From Lotus japonicus (lineage: Eukaryota; Streptophyta; Magnoliopsida; Fabales; Fabaceae), in assembly GCF_012489685.1 (NCBI RefSeq), contig NC_080041.1, forward strand, positions 27,641,780 through 27,705,779: a DNA stretch of 64,000 bases. The letters are read 5' to 3'. Each line of letters starts with the position of its first letter. Within the stretch, counting starts at the first letter, position 1. The notes below the pieces were generated by a model that saw nothing but the letters and a program-made list of their open reading frames with translations, made no database searches and was not told the DNA's origin. Shown in pieces: positions 9,555 to 21,421 of this stretch. The position numbers and the translations under genes are program-made.

Positions 9555-11754
9555 CATACATATATATGATTCACTTTAAATCGGGAAGGAATGTACTTTG
9601 ACCTGCATGTGCTAATCGAAATTTAATAAATTAATAAGTATCAAGTAATATGATTTCAAAATACGGATGCGGTTGATGTGGTAGTACTGCAATTACAATT
9701 TACAAACATTGCATCTGTTGCTAGGTAGATTTTGACCGTTGTCATCTGAAGACTGAAATTATTTATGTCTGCATTGCACTAAACAATAAGGTTATATTGT
9801 TAATAACTGTTGCTGCTTGATTTAGTTGTGGTTGTTGTTGTTGCAATTGTAGTATTCCAGCTCCAACAAATGGCATCAATTTCTATATAGAACCATGTGG
9901 AGCTAATTAAAAAAAGGGATGCTAGCACGAGGTTCGATTTCAAACTAACATTTCCGTACACTTCATAACATTTGAAATCACCTAGTTAAATTATCGTGTA
10001 GTTAAGGCTCAACTTAACTTGCAGGCATAAATAATAAATGTTTAAAAGATTTATTAAAGGGTCCTACTCATTAATTGGTGAAATAAAAAAAAAAACAGGA
10101 ATATAATTTTTTTAAACACCATATTGAAGGATAATTGATAGGATGTGAACTCGTGATCTTAAAGTCGTGATGCGAAATGGCCTATGGCTTCTTCAATTTA
10201 ATGTTTGGTACAGTGATTCATCACAGACAAACAGTCATTAACATGGCCGTAAAAGTATGAAGCACTTGTGAGTGGTGAATAAGAAAGTCAACTCACCTAA
10301 TCTGATCGTCTTTTCTTGACTTTCAAGCATGCAGATATATTTCATTATCTCTTCAAAATGATCGATGTCATTGTGTTTAGTTAATAATGTGGTTCACAAA
10401 TAAATACTACAGTACTACATTAAATATTACCAATTACATCATGAACACCTTGCTCCGTTTTGACCACAAAGAAAAGGCTTTCTTAATATTTCTAAATCCC
10501 TACGTCTGCAGTTCATGCACCCCACACTTGCACATCATGAAAACCAAACATTATTCATCATTCACTTGCTTTTTCAATTTATTTATTCTTCATCTTTTGA
10601 CTGTACTCCTTTTCATCACTGTTGTTTAGCTGCGGGCAACATCATATTATTTGGTGATCTTGATCCTTCTACCCCAAATTGCATTAATATAATTAAATTC
10701 TGATATTGACATTATATACGAAATAGTACTACTATTCACTATTACATCATTGTTGTTTACTCTAATTTTTTTTAAACAAGTGAAATATTTAAGGTTAAAC
10801 CACGTTGAAAAATTTGAGAAAATCAAGTTGAAGAGTTTGAAAAGATCAAAGTTGAAAAGGACAAAAGAAAGATTCTAAAGAGAATCTGTGGATTATTTAT
10901 CTATCAATAATGCGGGACATAATTGATTTTTCTTTTTTAATTCTCTCTTCTCCATGGCTTGACACAACCGACAACAAGTTTCGAGTATAACTCTCATCTC
11001 CTTATAAGTATATAATTCAAATCCCCTGTATCAGCTAAAATCTTTGTTGATGGGCAACATTTTTCAGAAAAATCTTTTAACGCTCCTATCCAAGAATGAG
11101 TCTCTGCTGACGTGTCCATCATACCATACTAATGCTCTACCCGGTACTCTTGAATTGGAGGCGATTTCTCTCCTTCAATAATTTTTGTAAAAAAAGTTGT
11201 CTCTTCCTCCCTCTCCCAAAGTCATCATCAGATCATTCAATGAAAAGTAATTTTTAAAAGAAAAATGAAAATTAATCTTTTACAATGAATTATCTTTTGT
11301 ACCAATAGTTCTTATCCTCCACGATTACATAAATGTTTATGGGATACAACTACAAGTCTACAACTACTATAGAAGTTGTTAAATCATGTACCAAAAATTT
11401 GGTTTATTATTGCTATCATAAAACCAAAAGGAAAAGAAAAAGAAAAAAGAGAGAAACTAGATAAAACCAAAAGGAGGTTAATTATAGCATCAAGATTGTT
11501 GGTGATTATGGTGAGGACCAAATCAAATTTGTACGTGTCTTATATATTAAAGAATGTCAACCGTCGTTATTGGTGACTTTCATTTGAAATTCATACACAC
11601 ATTTATATGGCGCTTGCCTTCAGGTCAAAGCACACAAACATGGCCGGTGAGTTTAAACAAAGCTGCTTTTAATTTGCTTTTCTTGATAAACAAGCTTACG
11701 AAGTATTAATCCCCGTACATAGTACTCACATATTCCTGCTATGAATATTAAAGG
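9555..11754. other. Host intergenic DNA, no gene supported
   Basis: About 2.2 kb of AT-rich sequence. Only short open frames occur, with no convincing protein character. A possible tiny first exon ends at 11646 (ATG at 11640-11642, then a GTGAGT donor); see findings. Confidence 0.5.
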
Positions 11755-12035
11755 AGAGGCTAACCCCTAAAGTGTAGAGAGATTGCATAAGAGAGAGTAA
11801 CTGAATTTCATATGTGTATATTGAGCAAATGAGCAAAAGTCTCTTACGATTAATAATCATCTCCTATTTATAGTGGTGGGAGTTGGGCCTCCCATGTGTA
11901 ATTGCCTGTGGTAGGCCGGTTGGGCTTCGCTAGCTGAGGCCCAACCCACTTGCTAGGGACCCGCCACTTGGCGAGCAACCCTCCGGGCGTTGCCCCTCTA
12001 AGGGCTCGCCCAGTCCTCTCACGAATAATATTTCG
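11755..12035 (-). repeat. Tat-type LTR fragment
   Basis: This stretch shares its layout and many short runs with 20480-20765: GAGAGAGTAACTGAATTTCA, then a reversed TATA box (CTATTTATAG), then GGAGTTGGGC, GGCCGGTTGGGC and finally GGGCTCGCCCAGTCC. It is an LTR remnant in minus sense. No partner LTR or coding part is next to it. Confidence 0.55.
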
Positions 12036-12135
12036 ACATGCAGAAGATTTCTAAGCATCCAAACATTAAACTAATAAAAATGTGTATGAATACTAGTATT
12101 TCCTCTCATTAGTTGGCAACATGGTTATGATTAAC

Positions 12136-12296
12136 GATGCAACAATTTCAATGATATAAATGCAAGTTAATGAAATTTTACACAATGAGAGAGACCACAA
12201 AGTATTTCCTAAGTCTAGAGATGAACTTATCAAACCCCAACATTTTTAAAATCTTTTACCATTTACTCACCGTTATATCATTGAAATTGTTGCATC
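12136..12296. repeat. Inverted repeat with perfect 23-bp arms
   Basis: Arms at 12136-12158 (GATGCAACAATTTCAATGA plus 4 more bases) and 12274-12296 are exact reverse complements, separated by 115 bp. They could be the ends of a small decayed MITE or a hairpin transcript. No TSD was recognised. Confidence 0.6.
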
Positions 12297-12433
12297 AGTC
12301 AAGTGTTTGACCGACGTTTTATCTAACAACAAACATGTACTTATACTTAACCAACATTTTACGTAATCAAGAATCGTAGAGGTATTTCCTAAGTCTAGAG
12401 ATAAACTTATCTACGCTCGACATTTTTAGAATC
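12201..12433. repeat. Direct repeat of about 50 bp, 180-bp period
   Basis: GTATTTCCTAAGTCTAGAGA at 12202 recurs at 12382, followed in both by a near-identical AACTTATC ... CATTTTTA.AATC tail. It overlaps the inverted repeat, so the stretch has a mixed small-repeat structure of unknown origin. Confidence 0.6.
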
Positions 12434-12621
12434 CAATTTAACTGTTTACTAATTTACCAGCTAAAATAAATAACACAAAGGAATATTTCCTTTTCATTTT
12501 TCCATTATATAAAAATATTTTTCCAACTAACAACATAAAAAAGTTCTGTTGTAATATCTTTCTTCAAAAAAATTGGTATGATGTAATGTGATCCAAAAAC
12601 ATGCTATATATGAGGGGAAAA

Positions 12622-15120
12622 TGTAACGCCCCGATTTCTCGAGTGTTACACAGTAACTAATTAATCAATTTTCATAAAGAGTTTTCGTCGATTCACTTAT
12701 TAATCTTGAATTAATGATAAAAGTTCAATTTTACAAAATTCTCGAAACTTAACCATTTCAAACTTGCAGAAATAATCATCAACGTAAACCTCAAACTTTA
12801 TTAATCATTGAAAAGAGTATGAAATAAATATCCGGAAGAAAACTTCAAAGTAAATTACATCAAGTTAAACTATCTAAACTAAAATAAAGTAATGGTTCAA
12901 TACTTCCAAAACTCGGTACTCTCAACCCAAAAGAAAAATGGATGTCTCACAACCCAACCATATCCTTGGCCCCTTCCTCTTTATCTTCTTCCTCTTCATC
13001 AGAAGTGTAGTCGTCATCCGGTAGTGGCTCGTCACGTAGCATCAACTCCCAAGAATGAGTCGTCGCCATTATCTTCACGACCATCTACCCCCCTCCCCCA
13101 AATAAACACATAGCAAACAAGCAAGGTCAGGTCCAACAAAAGAATGATAATGACAAAATCAACAACAACATAATATAAGTACATTATATGTCTTTTATGG
13201 GAAAGAGTCAGTTACTGACGGAATCTCACATCACAGAACCCACCAATCCTGCCTTGGCCAATCACTTACATCCGCAGATGTACAATCACGTGAAGCTGCA
13301 ATACTTCACAAAAATCTCATGGTGACCGCAGTCAACCAAACATGTGGAGCCGCAATGATCCACAAAATCTCTAGGTGACCGCAGTCAACCTTTTCACGTG
13401 GAGACCAACAGTCAATCCACAATTCTCCCTCGCGTGCAAGCCCATCGTTCTCATGGACTATAGTCTACACTAGTCCTATGCCCATATTATTCACATTTAC
13501 TTGCAAGCGAGTTAATTACACGTTTCTCTTTGTTTAAGTCTCTAAAGTCAACCTAGAGTCTTACATCAACATCGCATAAATACAACAATTAAACGATCAC
13601 AGACACATCGGGAATTACAGCTAGATGAGCGACCCTTTGAACAATTTCCAATAATATCACAATTCACGTAAGGCATAGCATAAACTTACACTTACGCATG
13701 GCACATCATGACATAAATTATCAAATAAGGTAACATAAGGCTTATGCATGGAAAACAACACATTTTCGCAACTTAGCTTTTTGGACAGCAAAAACAATGT
13801 TCTTTGAAACTGGTCTACAGAATGCGTCCTCCAACAAAAAACCATGTATAATATCTTTCTGGAAAGCTATTTTAAAGATCTACAACTCTCAAGTTAAAAT
13901 CATTTTCATTTGAGCCCCAGAATTAGGTGATATTACTCCTTAAAGTTTCTGTCCGATACAGGAAAAAACAGCAGGTATGACAGTTACCCAAAACGACCTA
14001 CAACACACAATACTAGACCAAAATTTATGATCTTTATATGCCTGGAAAGATCTTTCGAAGATCTACAATTTGTATGTTAATCATTTATTTATTTGGCGAC
14101 CAGAAACAAGTGAAAATAGGACCTGAAGTTTACTGTCCAGCACAGAAATCTGACAGAGAATGCATTTGCCATCAATTTCGTTTTAGCCATTCTATTCTAA
14201 GGGTTCTAAGTCATCTACCAGCATCAAATATAGTAACATGTTCACAGTGTAACCCAATATGACATGGAAAAAGTCCAGCACACATCGCATATTCAAAACC
14301 TCAAGCACATCAATCAAGTTCATACATAAAATCGTGTCAAAGCATGGCAATATGGCCTAGACATGCTACCCAACTCCTAGGACCAGCCCTTACCTTGGCT
14401 AACTTGGTGAAAAGGAAAAGGTTTTGGTGAAGAAGAGGTCCAAGAACGCTGCTGTCCACGTCCCCTCACTCTCCCTCGCAGCTCTCTCTCTCTCTCTCTC
14501 TCGCAAGGTTCTCCCTCTCGCGCGTGCGTCACTGGCGGTGGTGGCGGCTTGATCGGCGGCGTCTCTCTCTTGCTCTCTCTCAGATTTTCACGTGGAGCTG
14601 TATGGTTTCTGTTCTTGTTCAGAATGAGGGGAAAATAAGGGTTTCCCCCCCTTATTTCCCATGCAACCCGCAGCCTCACACACATGTGGGCTAGGGTTTC
14701 ATTTTCTTTTTCTTCTTTTCACTTAAGCCTGCAACCACCCTTGACCCATTAGTAATCACCACTTAACCAGGTCCAAATTACAGATAGGCCCCACTCTTTA
14801 TAATTAAAACCCAATTAAACTCGGAATTAAAAAGAAAATACAACACTTAATCCGCTGGCACATTACAGCCCGACCCTTGCTCAGTAAAATTCGAATATTT
14901 TGAGCTACAGAGGTCGAATGACCTGATTCCACTTCGAGAATTTTCTACGCTTAAAGGGCTACAACTCTCATGAAGGAAGGTTTCCCAAATGAGGTCGTTA
15001 AGACCCTCTAAAAATTCACACAAGTTGACAGGCGTAATCTGTCAAGACTCAAACTTAGCCAAAAGTCTCATTTAATTCAATCTATCACTTAAGCATTACA
15101 TAGATAAGTCTAGGGTCTTA
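12622..15120 (-). repeat. Probable eroded LTR (about 2.5 kb)
   Basis: One edge reads TGTAACGCCCCGATTTCTCG. The other reads TAGGGTCTTA, running into an A-tract where TTACA is expected. On the minus strand this becomes (TG)TAAGACCC ... CGGGGCGTTACA, the same terminal style as the 4-kb LTRs elsewhere in this window. Flanks are A-rich on both sides, so a TSD cannot be judged. It contains a CT microsatellite and G-rich leader-like sequence near 14460-14600. No gag or pol was found, so it is a solo LTR or fragment. Confidence 0.5.
14482..14502. repeat. (CT)n microsatellite
   Basis: About ten CT units, inside the eroded LTR. On the minus strand it falls in a GA-rich leader-like region. Confidence 0.8.
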
Positions 15121-16136
15121 AAAAAAAAGGAAGCAGTCTCTTGTCATTCATGCGTAATAATTGCATCACATCATATAGGCAACTTTTTATTTCTTTTATC
15201 ATCACTCATTTTCCAACTTGACATGTGCATTATCCTATCTATTTGAATTATGCATGAGCATGGGATAAATCTTTTTTTTGTTCTTCTTGGGTGTGTTACT
15301 GTGTTTGCCAGTTTATGATACAATTTTGTTTTTTTTGAGAAAATGATACATCGATGACAACCACTATTTGGGTCTCAGGTCCATCATCATTATGTCCAGC
15401 TTACTATATGAACTGGGCCCATGATCTGGGGTACTGTATTTAAAATCGAATGAAGTCCACTTCCAAAAGTTTTTACTTTTTTTTATCAAGTGGACAGGGA
15501 AATGTCCTACATCTCCAACCAAAAACAAAAACGAATGCACTACATGACCCACTTATACCTGGATACCTTGTTTTGGTCGTGATCAATGAATAGGAGTGGT
15601 GATGAAATGTACTTGGCCCGCTAGGACAGCCTATTTGACCCATTTTTCTTTTGGGTTGTGTTGAGATTTTGAACCCAAATACTAAAGTATGTTCGGTCAA
15701 CCTGCATTTTAGCGGGCCCAATGACGGGTCGGGTCTTCTCCACCTCCGCCAGCCCACATTGTCACCAGATCAATGAACACACTTCAACGAACACTCAGAC
15801 GATAAATGTGATTTGTGGCGATTTCTAACTGCTAGAAGTTGCAAAATTAAAATAAAAAACAACATTGAACGTGATAGTGGCGGCTTCTGTTCCATGTGTT
15901 TTTCACATGGGCAGTCCGAGGGGGTTTCAATTGCATATGTCGCTTGAGTGTTTGCTAAATGTGTGCATCAATTAGTTTCCTTTTTTTTTTTTTTTTTTTC
16001 TATTCGCATGTTTTTATTTAAGGGTTTTAATTCATCTAAGTTTTTTTTTTCTCTTCAATCTCACTTTCACTTACTTTATCTTATTATCTATCTTCTTTCC
16101 ATATCACATAACCTATCATATCTCTATTTTGGTGTT
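15121..16136. other. Host intergenic DNA
   Basis: No gene or clear repeat. It holds a T-tract at about 15979-16000. Small minus-strand open frames around 15364-15757 have no recognisable protein character. Confidence 0.45.
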
Positions 16137-16790
16137 TACTTTTGAATAATGTGAAAAAAATTAAATACTACAAAAAATGGGCTAAAAAAATTTATTTACT
16201 TGAGTGGGGTTGTTTTGGACAGTATGGAGATTATGTGGTGGGTGGGTCTGGTTTCGCGTGGGGTGACACAAATTTAGTTAGTGATTCACGTGGGTTGAGG
16301 TGAAATTGAATAAGACAAAACCTGTGCTGATTTGATGGGAGGCATGGGTAAAGACTGAATTCACGTTGATCGAGACGAATCAAATTAAGAATTCAACTCA
16401 AATGATACGAATTCAAAAGAATTCAAGTCAAATGAGGCGAATTCAACAAAATTCAAGTCAGGTGAGATGAATATAAAGCTCAGTTTTCCACTATAAAAGC
16501 ATTTTTCGAAATTGTTATCTTCATACTGATAATTTCATCTCATTTGACGAATTCTTTTAAATTCGCCTCATTTGACTTGAATTCTTTTGAATTCGCCTCT
16601 TTGCTCCGCCTTGATCAACGTGAATTCAATTAGATTTTGTCTTATTCAATTTCGCCTGAACTCACGTAGGAAACCGGACCACCCGCCGCCACATCATCTC
16701 CATGTTGTCGAAAACATCCCATTGAGGTAAATAACTTTTTTTTTTGTTTTCCCCTTTTTAGTATTTTTTATTTTTTTCGCATTATAAAAA
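16137..16790. mobile_element. Fold-back / MITE-like element, about 650 bp
   Basis: Two long arms are imperfect inverted copies: about 16137-16460 and 16530-16790. For example, TTATTTACTTGAGTGGGGTT on the left matches the reverse complement of the right end (TTATTTACCTCAATGGGATG). Near the centre, GAATTCAAAAGAATTCAAGT is mirrored. The loop of about 70 bp contains ACTATAAAAGC. There is no ORF. Outer edges fade into A/T tracts, so the exact ends and TSD are not resolved. Confidence 0.65.
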
Positions 16791-17386
16791 AGAAGCCCTC
16801 TATTTCTCTCTTAAAGTGTGAAATCATACTTATTGTGTTGTTTAAAAATGCTGTAGTAAGTGTTTGTTTAAAACTTGGCCCCAGAAATAAATATGAATGT
16901 AATTAGATCATCACAAAAACAAATCTGATTTGATCAGAATAAAGTTCAGCTGTTTAAAATACCTTAGTAGAGAAGAAAAGTACATGGGTAATACAAGGAT
17001 CATACCACATAATATTTATAGAATATTGTCTTTCACTTTTCCAAGTGCTTAAAATTGCTCTTACTATCGTTTCTTTTTTAAAGTTGTTGTTTCCTTTTGG
17101 TTCAGTCTCTTTTCTTTGTGCTGTGATGAGGTGTGAAAGCAGCAACTTCCAAATCAAACTAGCTAGATATAGCATAACTTAGTGAAAAAGAAGCAAATGG
17201 AAAATAACCAATGACAATTTAATTTTTATATGATCAAAAGTTGAAGACTTACGCGTGAAACAAACAAACAGCTAGAACACAAAATGAACTGAATCCATTC
17301 TTTGCTATCTTGTAAAGTAAATTGCTAATGGCTCTGCCATAGTCATCAAAATTGAAATTTTCAGGCCTTACAAATTGTTAAAAGTC
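16791..17386 (+). other. Upstream region of the RING gene
   Basis: About 600 bp of AT-rich sequence between the fold-back element and the ATG. A pyrimidine-rich ATTTTCAG followed by GCC at about 17360 could be a 3' splice site of a 5' UTR intron; no TATA box stands out. Confidence 0.35.
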
Positions 17387-18418
17387 ATGCCAATGAACCG
17401 TGGCCAAGGCAAACCCAAAAGGTGGTACCAGCTATGCTTTGCTCCCACTAGTGATAGTTCAGATGATTCAGACACAGAATCTGTAGTCCTACCTCCCAAT
17501 AGTACTATAACTAGTACATGGCAAGAAATTTCTCCACCAGAGTCGACACCGCCACCATCACCACCACTACCACTGCCGCCACCGCCACCACCACCACCAA
17601 ACTTTGAACTACTACTGCCACCGCCTCCCCCACCACAGTTAAATTTTGAACAACCACTGCGGATGGCAGGGGCACAGCTACGGTTATTTTATCCATCACC
17701 AAACTTGGAACTACCACCACCACCATCGCGGCCATCTCCGGGGGCCTGGGATATAGCATTTGACATTGAATCACTGTCTAGTATATCTCCTAGTCCCAGC
17801 CGCCAAAGATTTGAGGTTCAAGACAGTGTCATGGTTCAAGACAGTGTCATCAATGCCATTCACAAGGTGAGAATCTCAGAGTTGCATAGGAGAGGTGAAA
17901 TGTCTCACTGCCCCATTTGCATGGAGGAGGTCAAAGTTGGTGACCAAGCATGTTTATTACCCTGCACACACTTCTACTGTTCTGAATGCATTCTTCAAAG
18001 GCTTAGGCTTAGCAACAACAAAACCTGTCCCGTTTGCAGGCTTCAGTTGGAGGGTTGGGAAGATCATGGTAATTCTCATAGCATAGATGAAACAGCTTCA
18101 GCTTGGGACTTCTTTGGACATCAAAACTTACCACCACCATCACCACCACTAGTAATTGGTGTTGATCAAGATTGGGACTACTTTTTATATTCCTCCCCTG
18201 ATTCATCAGTAACAGAGAATAATAGTGCTGGTAGAAACTCGGATGAAGCTGATCATTATGATAGTGCATGTGAGGAGCTAGGTGACAATAGTTTGGACCT
18301 TGGACCTGAAAACTCATCACCGCCACCACCACCACCAGTAATCCCTCGTCATGCAAGTTCATTCAGCTGGGAAAACTTTTATCCATCCTCTCCGGAATCG
18401 GATACAGCAGCTACATAG
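17387..18418 (+). CDS. C3HC4 RING-finger protein, probable E3 ubiquitin ligase
   Basis: A single-exon ORF of 343 residues from ATG 17387 to TAG. Residues 175-217 form a RING: CPIC, 14 residues, C-T-H, FY, CSEC, 12 residues, CPVC, giving the C3HC4 pattern with all eight zinc ligands present. RING domains recruit E2 enzymes for ubiquitin transfer. A proline-rich, low-complexity stretch (about residues 52-118, with runs of 6 to 8 Pro) and a second one near 311-316 flank the RING; the C-terminal part is acidic and Ser-rich. No signal peptide or membrane segment is seen, so it is likely nuclear or cytosolic. I chose the first ATG; another in-frame ATG lies two codons on. Minus-strand frames across the Pro codons are shadows. 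This is the only clear host gene. Confidence 0.88.
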   Translation: MPMNRGQGKPKRWYQLCFAPTSDSSDDSDTESVVLPPNSTITSTWQEISPPESTPPPSPPLPLPPPPPPPPNFELLLPPPPPPQLNFEQPLRMAGAQLRLFYPSPNLELPPPPSRPSPGAWDIAFDIESLSSISPSPSRQRFEVQDSVMVQDSVINAIHKVRISELHRRGEMSHCPICMEEVKVGDQACLLPCTHFYCSECILQRLRLSNNKTCPVCRLQLEGWEDHGNSHSIDETASAWDFFGHQNLPPPSPPLVIGVDQDWDYFLYSSPDSSVTENNSAGRNSDEADHYDSACEELGDNSLDLGPENSSPPPPPPVIPRHASSFSWENFYPSSPESDTAAT

Positions 18419-18752
18419 ATGGTGAAATTGTTGGTGTTTCCCAAAGTGTTAGTGGTTCACAAATTTATCTGCTAGTGTAGTGAATTTATTGGTGTTTCTG
18501 GAATGGTATTATACCTGACTTGTGTAACTTGGGTTGATTGTAAATTTGCATGAGCATCATATCATAGTTATATGTCTCTGGTTCTTCTGGTTTAGACCAT
18601 GTATATAAGTAATGTCCTGTTTCTTATAATGAGATTGCTCAATTCTGATGTGAATTAATTAGGAATATAACACAAATTTGGGTTTAAATGCCATGTTATT
18701 ATTGAGAATTTGAAGGGCTTCAACTTGGTTAACCTATACTACATAAATATGA
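18419..18752 (+). other. 3' flank of the RING gene
   Basis: Likely 3' UTR and terminator region: T-rich sequence with TTGTAAATTTGCATGAG and ATAATGAG near 18630. No further coding before the Mutator-type element begins at 18753. Confidence 0.4.
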
Positions 18753-20092
18753 GGCTTAAATAAGTTTTTGGTCCCTAACTTTATCATATTTTGGATTTCG
18801 TCCCTCGCCGGAGTAAAGGTGGGCTTTAGTCCCTAACCTTTGCCAAAAGGTTTGGTTTTCATCCTTCCGGAGCCCTGGGTCAACGTCGGAGCTCCGGTGG
18901 CCCATGTGACATGGCTACGTGAGATTAATGAGCTGACGTGGAATTTGTTTTTATTATAAATAAATAAAAACCTAATTAATTTTTTAAAAAAATTGTTTAA
19001 AATTCAAAAAAAAAAACTTAATTTAATCAAATCTTTAATTTTAGTCCTAATTTTTTTAACTCTAATCCTTCATCATCTTCACCATCTGCTTATAAAAAAA
19101 TCACCTTCTTCACCATCTTCATCCATCATGTTCAACAAAACCTAGAAAATAAACTCTAATCCTAAAAAATAAAACTCAAATCAGATCTGTCATAGACCCA
19201 GAATTCTTCAAACAATTTTCATTTCCTTTCCCTCTTCAACCTTCTCAGAAACCCCTTCCCTCTTCAACCCCAAACCTACACCAGCTAACACGCACAAACA
19301 TAGGGAGAGAGCGAGAGATCATGAGGGAACAATCTGCGAGAGAGGAATTAAAAGCGGTGGAGGTACGACACGACAACGACGATGGGTGGTCGGGGTTTCA
19401 CGCCACAACAAAGGCGTTTAAGGTATTTGAGAGAAACCACCACCAACAACCAGAAACCTCCACCCTCATTCTCATCCTCCTTCTTTCATCCTACCTAGGA
19501 AACCACCACCACCAATAGCCAGAAACCCATGCTAATCAAACCATAAACAAGATTTTGTGGCAGATGAAGAAAAATGCATTGCAAGTTGGGATTTTCATCT
19601 TATGTCGATGCCCATGCTGTTTGTGTTGTGCGGAAGTGGAAGGAGAATAATGGATTTGTTGTGGGATTGCAAGTTGAAGTTTTGTGACCGATTTTATATT
19701 TCTGGACTTTCTTCTCTTGTGTGTGATGCTATTGAATTGAAGAGGATAATAAAACAATGGTGATTAAAGAAAGTGGTAAATTGGGTGTGGGTCTGATGCT
19801 ATTAGATTGAAGAAAGGGTTTATGTGAGAGATTAGATTAGATTAGGTTAAATGGATTTTTTTATTATTGAGTTAAATTCTTTTTTTTTTAAATAAAAAAT
19901 TAACACCTGGGTTCATTAATCCACGTGGCCATGCCACATGGGCCACCGGAGCTCCGGCGTTGACCCAGAGCTCTGGAGGGATGAAAACCAAACATTTTGG
20001 CAAAGATTAGGGATTAAAATCCACTTTTGCTCCGGTGAGGGACGAAAACCAAATATATGGTAAAGGTTGGGGACCAAAAACTTATTTAAGCC
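18753..20092. mobile_element. Non-autonomous Mutator-type element (1340 bp) with long TIRs
   Basis: The terminal inverted repeats are about 190-200 bp (18753-18950 and 19895-20092). They begin GGCTTAAATAAGTTTTTGGT at each end and stay similar to the inner GGAGCTCCGGTGGCCCATGT motif. The 9 bases TAAATATGA occur directly before 18753 and directly after 20092, a perfect 9-bp TSD as expected for the Mutator superfamily. The interior holds CT-rich, UTR-like sequence and short frames (for example 19321-19518) but no transposase. It could be a Pack-MULE carrying a host fragment. It lies 335 bp past the RING gene stop. Confidence 0.82.
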
Positions 20093-20479
20093 TAAATATG
20101 ACATATAGCAAAGATATGAGCCTTAGAGTATTTGACCCCAAAAAAAATCAATTTTGAGGAGAAACAACGGTAAGTAGCTTTTAGATGACATCATAAGAGA
20201 CTTACAGCAATGATCCAATTTAATTGCTGAACCGTTTCATAGATTCTGAGACACTACATTCCCCAGAGATGTCTCCATATTGCTTTATAGTGCCTTCCTT
20301 GATCTGTATGATGAAAAAGTTTCAGCTTCATGTAGAAAGTAAAGAAAATTGAAATTGAAATTGAAAGAGCGTACAGTTCTCTTTACCTTTAAAAGCAATG
20401 ATTATGATGTTTTATGCAATATTTCTTCAACAAATAGCCTGTTATATCCATGAACATCGAGATGAGGTATAGTACCTAA
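20093..20479. other. Spacer, nothing recognised
   Basis: About 390 bp of AT-rich DNA between the Mutator-type element and the T2 LTR fragment. No ORF or repeat was identified. Confidence 0.4.
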
Positions 20480-20765
20480 AGTGCAAGGAACGTGATGTGA
20501 GATTCCTAGAGAAAATGAGAGCATAACTGCTTGAGAGAGAAAGTAACTGAATTTCAATCTTGTTATTGTAAAAATGAACCAAGAGTCCTTTACAATTGGT
20601 ACCCCTCCCCTATTTATAGGTGTGGAGTTGGGCTTAGCGCCTCTAACTCATCCTAATGGGCCAGTTGGGCCTCCGGGAGGAAGGCCCAAGTCCTTGGCCC
20701 GCTCATCGCCTCGGGCCAGCGTTCCTGGGCGAAGGCCCCTGGGGTCTCGCCCAGTCCACAAGTCC
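20480..20765 (-). repeat. T2 3' LTR fragment
   Basis: Matches the layout of 11755-12035: GAGAGAAAGTAACTGAATTT, a reversed TATA box (CTATTTATAG at about 20609), GGAGTTGGGC and a GC-rich tail ending GTCTCGCCCAGTCC. In minus sense this is the LTR at the far end of T2, with the antisense ORF just inside it. The exact edges are not resolved. Confidence 0.55.
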
Positions 20766-21421
20766 ACAAGACACCGAGCTCGAAGCATGAGAGCTAAGCG
20801 TGTCTTTAAGCAGAGAGAACAAGGCGATGGCCATAAGAAATTAACTAATGGTAAAACATAAAGTCTGAAAACAAAGATCAATTGCCAACATTACTTTGTA
20901 ATTAAAGGCTTAAAAATTCACATTTTGAACGTCTTGTCACGCCCCCTTTGCGGCCTGAGTCCACAAGCGAGATTGTGGTGATGACGCTTGACCTGCTCGC
21001 CCTGTCGCGGCTACGCACGTGCCCTGAATCATGACTTTTCGACATTTGTCAAGCCTGCGCCACGCGTTACGCCCTGAAGTGGTGCAAAGGTCAGCGAATC
21101 CATGGAACTCAACCGCTATCTTTGAAACGTCCCCTCGAATCATAGTAGAGCCTGACAATCTGAATTCAAACCAATAAGCTTTAACCGTTGTAACTTTCCA
21201 TTTAATGCGCTGCAAACGTTTCCCGAAATCCACGCCACACTCCCTTGAGTAATCATTCCACCTTTGTCATGATGGGGCACGATTTCCCAACCGCTGCTTT
21301 TCCCAACTTTTAAATTCTCCGTCCTGCATTCATTCATCACTTTTGGAATCCCTACAATTTGCTGAAATTGACAACCTAGCACCCTCTTCCTTTCCCATCC
21401 TTACCCTCCCTCTTAGCAAAA
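20766..21421 (+). other. Upstream region of the T2 antisense ORF
   Basis: About 650 bp between LTR remnant and ATG with no coding. The last 60 bases are CT-rich (CCCTCTTCCTTTCCCATCC), a plausible 5' leader ending AGCAAAAATG. A clear TATA box was not found. Confidence 0.4.

Noticed and set aside
10387..10703. Small plus-strand open frames
   Set aside because: Short, AT-driven, no start context or protein character.
17511..17774. Minus-strand open frame across the RING gene
   Set aside because: It is a Val-rich reading of the Pro codons of the RING gene, a shadow frame.
20648..20881. Frames in the GC-rich T2 LTR fragment
   Set aside because: Low complexity, both strands open, no conservation with 11755-12035.
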